Source: Spirochaetales bacterium (GTDB taxonomy: Bacteria; Spirochaetota; Spirochaetia; SZUA-6; JAFGRV01). From it: a stretch of 64,000 nt of DNA. Both the position numbers and the translations under genes were made by a program. Below, piece after piece: positions 36,490 through 43,372 of this stretch. Numbering within the stretch: position 1 is the first letter of the stretch; each line of letters opens with the position of its first letter. The notes under the pieces are model-generated. The model saw nothing but the letters and a program-made list of their open reading frames with translations, ran no database searches and was not told where the DNA came from. The stretch spans positions 142,413 through 206,412 of the forward strand of contig JAFGHO010000008.1 of assembly GCA_016930085.1 (NCBI GenBank), written 5' to 3'.

Positions 36490-37335
36490 ATGAAAACCGT
36501 ACAATTCCGTGATAAATCCGTCAACCTTGTCGGGCGAACGATCAGAAAAAACATGAGGGCACCTGAGTTTATACTCACGACAAACGACCTCGATGAGATA
36601 CGGCTTCTGGATTTTAACGGGAAAATCAAGATACTGACGTCGTTTCTATCAATCGATGAGGAGGTATGTGGAAAGCAGGTTTTGGAATTCGAAAAGAGGT
36701 CCGCGCGGATGCCCTGCGATGTGGCGGTGATCGGGATCAGCCTCGATCTCCCGTTCACGCAAAAGCGTTTCTGCCGGGAGAACGTGATAGAACATATGAA
36801 ACTTTTTTCCGATTACCGGTATAATTCGTTCGGAATAAATTACGGTCTTCTAATCAAGGAAATACATCTTTTAGCCGGGGCTGTTGTCGTTCTTGATAAA
36901 AACAATAATATCCGATACCTGGATATTCTCGATAAAGCGGCAGAAACACCGGATTACGGATTGTGGTTCGGCGAACTTGAAGGGATACTCTCGCAGCCCT
37001 CAATTCCCTTTTTAAAATCGATGCCTTATTCATGCATTCCGAAGGGTATCGATATTTCTCTTCTCGACGAGAGTAGTATCGAACGATACATGAAAGAGAT
37101 CGACGGATGGACGCTCGAGCATCGACGGATAATGAAAACCTTCGAATTTCGTGATTTTACGGAGGCAAAATATTTTTTCGATCTTGTTGCCGTTATCGCG
37201 GAAGAACAGGGCCACTATCCCGAAATGAAACTCACCTATGACAGACTCGTCGTTTCGTTTTCAACCCGTGCCGTAAACGGTCTTTCCGTCAATGATTTTG
37301 TGATGGCCTCAATGATTGACGGACTCATGTTATAG
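36490..37335 (+). CDS. Tpx-type peroxiredoxin fused to pterin-4a-carbinolamine dehydratase-like domain
   Basis: A 281-residue two-domain protein. Residues ~1-170 match thiol peroxidase (Tpx): peroxidatic Cys60 (SFLSIDEEVCGKQVLEFE) and resolving Cys95 (LDLPFTQKRFCRENVIEHM), at the spacing of classical Tpx. The Thr normally three residues before the catalytic Cys is Glu here. Residues ~185-281 match pterin-4a-carbinolamine dehydratase (DCoH): WTLEHRRIMKTFEFRDFTEA, GHYPEMKLTYDRLVVSFST and VNGLSVNDFVMASMID. The usual HH pair is reduced to GHYP (His242 kept) and TH is replaced by TR, so dehydratase activity is uncertain. It starts 6 nt after the DHODH-like gene; no phenylalanine hydroxylase is nearby. 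Confidence 0.85.
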   Translation: MKTVQFRDKSVNLVGRTIRKNMRAPEFILTTNDLDEIRLLDFNGKIKILTSFLSIDEEVCGKQVLEFEKRSARMPCDVAVIGISLDLPFTQKRFCRENVIEHMKLFSDYRYNSFGINYGLLIKEIHLLAGAVVVLDKNNNIRYLDILDKAAETPDYGLWFGELEGILSQPSIPFLKSMPYSCIPKGIDISLLDESSIERYMKEIDGWTLEHRRIMKTFEFRDFTEAKYFFDLVAVIAEEQGHYPEMKLTYDRLVVSFSTRAVNGLSVNDFVMASMIDGLML

Positions 37336-37379
37336 CGGCTATAGTAGTGCATCGGAACATGAATAAGGAGGCGCCCAAT

Positions 37380-38411
37380 ATGATCGATTCACTCCTGCAC
37401 ATTCCCCAAACATCTCCCGACAAAATCTTTTTTCTACGTGAAAGTTCTTTCGCCCCCGATCTCTTTATCGCGGCCGTCAGTTATCTCGATTTTTTCAACC
37501 GGCTCAAGGATCATCCAGGTACCCTTGAAGATATCTGCGATCTGTTTGATATAAGCGAAAGACCAGCCGATGTCATGCTGACTCTCTTCAAGGCCTACGG
37601 CTTCATAAAGGAAGAAAACGGTATTTTCTCTCTTACCCGGACCTCACTCGATTACCTGACAAATACATCGGCATTTGATTTGAGTTCTTTTGTCGGATCA
37701 TTGAAAGACAGGCCGATATGTATCGACATGCTCGAGGTCCTCAAAACCGGTCAACCCGCTTCGTGGGCCGCGAAAAAAGACGGCAAGAAATGGGAAGAGG
37801 CGATGGGCGACAGAGAATTCGCGAAAAGCTTTTCATCCGCCATGAACAGCCGCGGTGCGTACCTTGCCGGGGGACTCTCTTCGGCAATCGATTTCCACGA
37901 TCACCGATGTATACTCGATATCGGTGGCGGTTCGGGCATCTATTCGATCATTCTCTGTTCCATAAACAGCCGGTTGAAAGCGACAATATACGAACAGCCG
38001 CCCGTTCATCTTGCCGCACGGCAATGTATTGCTTCAGCCGGACTCGATTCACGGATCGACGTGGCTTCAGGCGATATGTTCGGGGATTCACTGCCGGAAG
38101 GTTACGATATACACCTCATATCGCATGTCCTTCACGATTGGGATATTCCCGATGTACGGAAAATTCTTGGTAATTCCTATCGCAGTCTCGCATCAGGCGG
38201 TATCCTCATCATCCATGATGCGCATATTTCTCCGGAAAAAAACGGCCCGCTTTCTGTCGCAGAATATTCCGTGCTACTCATGTTTTTATCAAGAGGAAAA
38301 TGTTATTCGGTCTCCGAAATGTCATCATTCCTTGAAACCGCCGGCTTTGCCTCCATCGAACATAAACCTGCGGCATTGAACCGGAGTGTCATTGTCGCCG
38401 TAAAACCGTAA
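37380..38411 (+). CDS. SAM-dependent O-methyltransferase-like protein
   Basis: A 343-residue two-domain methyltransferase. The N-terminal winged-helix/dimerisation part (about 1-125, FNRLKDHPGTLEDICDLFDI and VMLTLFKAYGFIKEENGIFS) is that of the O-methyltransferase (ASMT/CrtF-like) family. The catalytic Rossmann domain has SAM motif I CILDIGGGSGIYSIILCS, then IDVASGDMFGDSLPEGYDIH and ISHVLHDWDIPDVRKILGNS, plus ILIIHDAHI. The base His usually sits in the HDW segment. The substrate is unknown; relatives act on small aromatics, carotenoid or isoprenoid hydroxyls. AATAAGGAGG precedes the ATG 44 nt after the peroxiredoxin fusion, so it may share the redox-cluster transcript. Confidence 0.85.
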   Translation: MIDSLLHIPQTSPDKIFFLRESSFAPDLFIAAVSYLDFFNRLKDHPGTLEDICDLFDISERPADVMLTLFKAYGFIKEENGIFSLTRTSLDYLTNTSAFDLSSFVGSLKDRPICIDMLEVLKTGQPASWAAKKDGKKWEEAMGDREFAKSFSSAMNSRGAYLAGGLSSAIDFHDHRCILDIGGGSGIYSIILCSINSRLKATIYEQPPVHLAARQCIASAGLDSRIDVASGDMFGDSLPEGYDIHLISHVLHDWDIPDVRKILGNSYRSLASGGILIIHDAHISPEKNGPLSVAEYSVLLMFLSRGKCYSVSEMSSFLETAGFASIEHKPAALNRSVIVAVKP

Positions 38412-38443
38412 AGGATACCGGAACCGGCGGCAACGCCCATTTT

Positions 38444-39484
38444 CTACCCGTGGAGCGGGGGAAAATACGGACAGTCGCAGATACCAACGTAATATTGCGC
38501 CATCATGAGCGCGTCGATGATATTGACGTTTCCGTCCTGATTCGAATCCCCCGCTTCGACCGGTGCGGTATATTGAGCGGGTTCGAGACCGACATAATAT
38601 TGCGCCACGAGAAGGGCGTCGATGATCGTGATGCGACCGTCATCATTCACGTCACCTAAAAAGAATTCCTCATCTCCTTCGATGACGATGACTGCTTCCA
38701 TGCCCATCCCCATCCCGATCGGGGATACCGTCTCGTCCACCATATCGCCGACGACGACACTTACCGAGGCGCCCGTCACTTCCCGGGACCCGGCTTTGAA
38801 ATGAACGGTACAGACGTGCAGATCATTTGAGGGACCCGTGCCGTGTGTGTCGAATCCAGCTATATGGAGGGTCCCCATCGCGTTATCTGCTTCGGCGGCC
38901 GCGACAAAGCCTTCGACGCCCGCATCGACCCCGTTCGTTCCGTTCGATGTATCCACGGTCATGATCACACCGCCTTGCGGAACGGGCCATGAAATATCGA
39001 CGTCATAGGCGGCAAGCCGCTGGCTTCCCGTATCGGCATGAAGCTCCCAGGTAAAGGCGCCGGACGGCGCGACCGTCTTTTTTGTCGGATCGAGCCACAT
39101 ATATCCGGTACCCGATGAGGCGGGCGGTGTGGGCTCGATATTCGCATACACGGCAACCGCATCCACTTCCGGGTTGGCGTCATCGACGGTCACGGTCACG
39201 GATTCCCCGGAGGCTGAACCGTTACCACTCCAGTATACAAAAACCAGATCTGCGAGAAGGGCCTGTTCATGGGTGTTGACAACGGTCAATGTCACGGTAA
39301 ATGGACTGCTGTAAGGGCCGATATCGAAAGACGTCACCCCTGTCCCCGAATAATCTCCCGTATATCGGATTTCAGTTGCGAAGGTATCCATCCATTCGGC
39401 CGAAACATGAAGTACATAGTGTTGCTGCGAATACACGGGGACCAGACAGAAAAAAACCGTGATAATGAGAAAAAAAATTTTCAT
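38444..39484 (-). CDS. Secreted protein with cohesin-like domain and C-terminal dockerin
   Basis: A 346-residue secreted protein. A signal peptide (FFLIITVFFCLVPVYSQ) leads to a beta-rich N-terminal domain (about 22-120). A cohesin-like domain follows at 127-268 (RLAAYDVDISW, VDTSNGTNGVDAGVEGFVAA, FDTHGTGPSNDLHVCTVHFK). A type I dockerin at 276-336 has two EF-hand-like calcium loops: GDVNDDGRITIIDALLVAQYY and GDSNQDGNVNIIDALMMAQYY (shown to 20 residues each by eye). Its cohesin-like part is clearly related to that in the gene at 62360. Having both makes it a possible adaptor. It lies 117 nt downstream of the GH6 cellulase on the same strand and may be cotranscribed. Confidence 0.83.
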   Translation of the reverse strand: MKIFFLIITVFFCLVPVYSQQHYVLHVSAEWMDTFATEIRYTGDYSGTGVTSFDIGPYSSPFTVTLTVVNTHEQALLADLVFVYWSGNGSASGESVTVTVDDANPEVDAVAVYANIEPTPPASSGTGYMWLDPTKKTVAPSGAFTWELHADTGSQRLAAYDVDISWPVPQGGVIMTVDTSNGTNGVDAGVEGFVAAAEADNAMGTLHIAGFDTHGTGPSNDLHVCTVHFKAGSREVTGASVSVVVGDMVDETVSPIGMGMGMEAVIVIEGDEEFFLGDVNDDGRITIIDALLVAQYYVGLEPAQYTAPVEAGDSNQDGNVNIIDALMMAQYYVGICDCPYFPPLHG

Positions 39485-39601
39485 AACCTATTCTCCCTTT
39501 ATTTTTTTATTTTTATTATCCCGGATATACACACCCTGTCGTCCGTTCGGGTAGCGATGGACGTTTTTTAACGCTTCGGCGACATCCTGCTTGCTGTTCC
39601 G

Positions 39602-41128
39602 TCATAAAACCGGCGGATACGCATTTTCGAGAAGCACCTCGAAGTGTGCCCTGTTCCATTTCCCCCTGTGCGGCGCGGGTAAAGCGCCGGTTCCAATGTG
39701 GGGATCGATTGAGTATATGCTCGTTTCATTCGGGTCGCACATGCGAACATACGTTTTTTGCGGATCATCGGGATCCTGCACTCCCGGTTCGCCCGTACCA
39801 TCGGAAATACCCGGCGGCCATGCCCAGACATAGGCATCGATATGGATGGCCGGGTTCGCCCTTGGTCTTTCACCGATACCTCCCGGCTGATTGCACCAGT
39901 TCCCGCGGTGAAGTCTTCTGTCCACTCTCGACTCATCGACATAGGTATCGATGTCACCAGACGTACTGACATGGGCCGGCCTCCCCTCTCCTCCCCAGCC
40001 GTTCCGCGACGTGTTGATGAGCATTCCGATCGAAGCGGGGAATCCCCGGTCGACCAGAGCCAGATACATATCCTGCGCATAATGGATCTCGTCGAAGTAT
40101 CTGTTCCATTCGTAAAAGCGCGCAGATCGTATGGGGGTGTCGTCGATCTCATACTCCGAATCAGGAAGAAACGGCTCCTCAAGAGGAGTATAATTGGTCG
40201 TATTCGTGATAAATCCGGAAACACTCGCAAGCCCGTTCGTTGCGGATTTCAAGGTATTTGTAACTATATCCGCTATGAATATAAAATTATCATCCCAGCC
40301 AAGATAACCGGAGTGCGCGATATCGATATAACTGTATGTATGCTGAATCGCATTCAATGCATTGACGGCATAACGGATCATATCCGGATAACCACCCGTA
40401 CCGTACATTTCCATACATGCCTGTTTCTCCTGATTCGTTATTATAACAGGAAGCGCATCCGGTTCGATAACGACGACCTTTCGAATATGGCTGTATGCTT
40501 CCAGAGAGAGAATCGCCGCAATCGGATCGATGAACTCCGTCGTATACCGCTCGAAGGGAGTGACCTGGCTTTCGAAGGGATCGTACCACGCGAACGTACA
40601 ATCGGACGGCAGGTAATCGAGGACGATAATAATCAGGTTTGCGTTTTGCGAGAGGGCTTCATCCAGGCGGCCTTTCAATCCCGCGCCACCGGTAATGGAT
40701 GTGATATTGTCAACGAGAACGCCGGTACTGCATGAGGAAATCGGCCCTCCACCCGCAGCTTCTGCCAGGGACGACCAGACGGGATCCACATACCACACGG
40801 CACCCTCGAACGGATTATCGAGATGTCCTGGGCCCGCGGGAAATTCTCGGATCAGACCAACGTAATACCGTGCAACGAGAAGAGCGTCAAGAATGTTTAT
40901 CGCCCCGTTCGCATCGACGTCCGATGCATCCTGGTAAAAACCTTTCTGTTCCAGCCCGACGTAATACCTGGCGATCATGAGGGCATCGATGATTGTGATC
41001 TCACCGTCATTATCGGCATCTCCGATGCGAAAACCTTCACGGGCTTGGACCGATACGGCCATACCTAAAAAAACCAAGATAAACAAGAACCTTCCGATGT
41101 CTGCCGAACGTCTGTTTTTATTTCTCAT
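39602..41128 (-). CDS. Dockerin-bearing GH6 cellulase
   Basis: Predicted beta-1,4-glucan hydrolase (endoglucanase or cellobiohydrolase), secreted. The 508-residue protein has a signal peptide (FLFILVFLGMAVSVQA), an N-terminal dockerin (about 34-93) with loops GDADNDGEITIIDALMIARY and DVDANGAINILDALLVARYY, then a GH6 domain (~108-508). GH6 landmarks are LDYLPSDCTFA (Asp177, equivalent to Asp175 of T. reesei Cel6A), VVVIEPDALPV (general acid Asp224), GMLINTSRNGWGG, RGNWCNQPGGIGERPRANPA and YVWAWPPGISDGTG. The position of the putative base is Asn372 rather than Asp. The ATG at 41128 has GAGGAGAGAACA upstream. An N-terminal dockerin is an uncommon placement. Confidence 0.92.
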   Translation of the reverse strand: MRNKNRRSADIGRFLFILVFLGMAVSVQAREGFRIGDADNDGEITIIDALMIARYYVGLEQKGFYQDASDVDANGAINILDALLVARYYVGLIREFPAGPGHLDNPFEGAVWYVDPVWSSLAEAAGGGPISSCSTGVLVDNITSITGGAGLKGRLDEALSQNANLIIIVLDYLPSDCTFAWYDPFESQVTPFERYTTEFIDPIAAILSLEAYSHIRKVVVIEPDALPVIITNQEKQACMEMYGTGGYPDMIRYAVNALNAIQHTYSYIDIAHSGYLGWDDNFIFIADIVTNTLKSATNGLASVSGFITNTTNYTPLEEPFLPDSEYEIDDTPIRSARFYEWNRYFDEIHYAQDMYLALVDRGFPASIGMLINTSRNGWGGEGRPAHVSTSGDIDTYVDESRVDRRLHRGNWCNQPGGIGERPRANPAIHIDAYVWAWPPGISDGTGEPGVQDPDDPQKTYVRMCDPNETSIYSIDPHIGTGALPAPHRGKWNRAHFEVLLENAYPPVL

Positions 41129-41230
41129 TGTTCTCTCCTCATAGTAACGATGCGAAACGCGTAGAGTGAGGGTCATCAATCTCCCTGTTCAAGTAACGGT
41201 ACATCCATGGTATCATACAATCAGTCAACA

Positions 41231-41246
41231 TGCAATCGAATTACCA
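41231..41246 (-). promoter_or_regulatory. Candidate sigma-54 promoter upstream of the GH6 cellulase
   Basis: Read on the reverse strand the sequence is TGGTAATTCGATTGCA. The GG of the -24 element and the GC of the -12 element (TTGCA, perfect) have the correct spacing. The -24 element is weaker than the consensus TGGCAC. It would give a leader of about 90 nt before the ATG at 41128. Confidence 0.33.
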
Positions 41247-41332
41247 TAATTCGTCATGTATCCGTATGCCCTGTTTCCTTTCACCTCAATACCGGTTTTA
41301 GTCCTTCCGGATACGAATGTTTCTTCTGCGAA

Positions 41333-42046
41333 TCAGACAAACGGAAAGAGATTCTTTTCCAAAGCGCGGTAGATCGTATAACGAAGCTTTTCATGTTCCC
41401 CCGCAAGCAATCCAATCGCTTTTTTCACCGTCTCCCGGCGTGTTATGTTACTGAACGGACAGGCGCATGGGATATGGATAAGCTGATGAAATTCAACATA
41501 CTCCTCGATATGCCGTTTGAGCAGGAGGCAAAGCGGCCTGATAATTGAAAACGGATATTTCGAATATGAAAAGACAGGCCTCATTGTTTCGATTTTTCCC
41601 TTGTAGACGATATTGATAAAAAAGGTTTCGATAATGTCATCGCAATGGTGGCCCAGGGCGATTTTATTGCAGCCAAGCAAACGTGCGGCTTTAAGGATTT
41701 CGATCCGCCGCTGCACCGAACACCAGTAACAATCAATCTCCTTTCCCGGCACAACCCTGTTTCGAAGCGTCAGGGGAACGGTATAAAGGCGGATCCCCCA
41801 CCCCTCCATGATCGCATTTACCGTTTCGAAAGCTTTCGATGCCGCAATATCCGTTTTTACATGCACCGCGTCTATCGTGAAAGGGATCGAAAAATGCCGC
41901 CTGCGTGTCATTAATTCACGTACCAGTGTCATCGAATCCTTCCCCCCTGAAACCGCGACAAGTATTCGATCACCCGGCCGGATCATATTATACGAGTGAA
42001 GCGCGCGGGAAATCTTTTTTTTGACAAAGGTATTGATGGTTATCAT
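41333..42046 (-). CDS. TtcA-like tRNA-thiolation PP-loop ATPase
   Basis: A 237-residue member of the TtcA family, which activates a tRNA cytidine with ATP and inserts sulfur (2-thiocytidine at position 32 in TtcA itself). The PP-loop signature is RILVAVSGGKDSMTLVREL. The cysteines needed for the iron-sulfur cluster are in IDCYWCSVQRR (CxxC), with a further CAC in HIPCACPFSNITRR. GCNKIALGHHCDDIIETFF is the conserved acceptor region. It lacks the extra N-terminal part of longer TtcA forms. It sits among secreted proteins with no obvious partner. The start ATG is the first in frame and lacks a strong ribosome site. Confidence 0.82.
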   Translation of the reverse strand: MITINTFVKKKISRALHSYNMIRPGDRILVAVSGGKDSMTLVRELMTRRRHFSIPFTIDAVHVKTDIAASKAFETVNAIMEGWGIRLYTVPLTLRNRVVPGKEIDCYWCSVQRRIEILKAARLLGCNKIALGHHCDDIIETFFINIVYKGKIETMRPVFSYSKYPFSIIRPLCLLLKRHIEEYVEFHQLIHIPCACPFSNITRRETVKKAIGLLAGEHEKLRYTIYRALEKNLFPFV

Positions 42047-42212
42047 GATCTCTGCAATTCGTCACTTCATTATATGCTACCGTCACAGCCATATTGTCAA
42101 GAGGCAAGCTTCATCTGCCGTCCCCATTATCAGCTTGTGATCACATTGTGTTTCTAAATAAATGAGCTATAGTGTTTATCAGAGTTCATTATTACAGGAA
42201 GGAGTCAATAAA

Positions 42213-43280
42213 GTGAAAATATTTAATGTTATTGTTGCGATGGTACTTCTTTTTACGGGCTGTGCGACATCCGTTAAAAACCTCGAAATCAAAAATTTCA
42301 GCGCACATCTGGAAAATATCGACAGGAATGATCCCGTAACATCGCTTATACCCGGAAAGATATACAGAGTTCGTGTAACGGTATATACGGCGGATGGTAA
42401 GGAAATTGCGAATCCTGTCTTGAAGGACTTCACGTTTGCCAGTCACGATAATTCACTCACGGTTATAAAAAACAATTATGTCAAGGTCAATCCAAACAGC
42501 TTTATGTTCATAAGCGGAAACCGGTGCACATTACAAATTATAACCCCAGGAAATGATCTTTCCGAAGAACTTTTCTTTCCGATTGATTGGGACGGGTATG
42601 ATACGATCGATTTTTCCGGCTACGAAGTAGATCCTCCTGGACAGCTTTACGATGCCGGGACGGTAACGGCCGGCTGCCTTATACTCGGCTGTTTTGGAGT
42701 CTTGGCTGTCGCATCGAATACAAAGGACACGGCACCCGTCGACGGACAGGATGGAGAACACGGTGAACACGGGAAAAACGGCGAAACGGTCGTGATTCAT
42801 GCGGCGTATTACAATCATAATCCCGCCGATAACGCCGGGATCGCTGACAGGTATATCGTCATCTATGAACAGAATAACAACATGCTTTTCGCGCTGAAAG
42901 CCGACAAACAAATAACCATTACGACGAACGGCGGTGACGGAGAATCAGGTGAAGACGGTACCGATGGAAGAAACAAGGGAAGAGGCGGAGACGGCGGCGA
43001 CGGCGGTAACGGTGGAGATGCGGGAAATATTACCCTCATCTATCATGGTGAAAGCGACATTCTGAGCAGGTTTACGTTGACATCCCGCGGCGGCAGTGCC
43101 GGAAGCGGCGGCGAAGCGGGAAAATCCGACTTTTATGCGAAAAGAGGAAGAGACGGCAGACCGGGTATTGACGGACGCGACGGCGAGATTTTTTTCGTTG
43201 ACAAAGACTCTTTCTCTTCGATGTTCGCCGTCACCGGATATCCGGAATTCAATAAAGAGGATCTGCTCGTTACAGAATGA
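42213..43280 (+). CDS. Lipoprotein with collagen-like glycine-rich repeats
   Basis: A 355-residue protein. From the GTG at 42213, with AGGAAGGAGTC upstream, the N terminus reads KIFNVIVAMVLLFTGCATS, a clean lipoprotein signal with lipobox FTGC; an earlier ATG at 42162 would add 17 residues and spoil it. The central part (about 20-165) is a beta-rich domain of unknown family. The C-terminal third carries Gly-X-X-type stretches: GQDGEHGEHGKNGE, GGDGESGEDGTDGRN, GRGGDGGDGGNGGDAG and GRDGRPGIDGRDG. These resemble short bacterial collagen-like triple-helix segments. No hydroxylation or binding motif is evident. It ends 24 nt before a bidirectional terminator. Confidence 0.78.
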   Translation: MKIFNVIVAMVLLFTGCATSVKNLEIKNFSAHLENIDRNDPVTSLIPGKIYRVRVTVYTADGKEIANPVLKDFTFASHDNSLTVIKNNYVKVNPNSFMFISGNRCTLQIITPGNDLSEELFFPIDWDGYDTIDFSGYEVDPPGQLYDAGTVTAGCLILGCFGVLAVASNTKDTAPVDGQDGEHGEHGKNGETVVIHAAYYNHNPADNAGIADRYIVIYEQNNNMLFALKADKQITITTNGGDGESGEDGTDGRNKGRGGDGGDGGNGGDAGNITLIYHGESDILSRFTLTSRGGSAGSGGEAGKSDFYAKRGRDGRPGIDGRDGEIFFVDKDSFSSMFAVTGYPEFNKEDLLVTE

Positions 43281-43304
43281 TTTTACCGCGAACGATATAA
43301 TAAA

Positions 43305-43333
43305 AAGGCCGTCCCTTCACAAGAGACGGCCTT
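43305..43333. terminator. Bidirectional rho-independent terminator
   Basis: AAGGCCGTC (43305-43313) and GACGGCCTT (43325-43333) are exact inverted copies. An inner CTT/AAG pairing is possible across the loop. A-run on the left and TT-GCTTTT on the right suit both directions. It separates the forward collagen-like lipoprotein gene from the convergent VWA-dockerin gene. Confidence 0.82.
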
Positions 43334-43372
43334 GCTTTTCAATGAAATCCGCACATTCTTACTTTTATGCCC

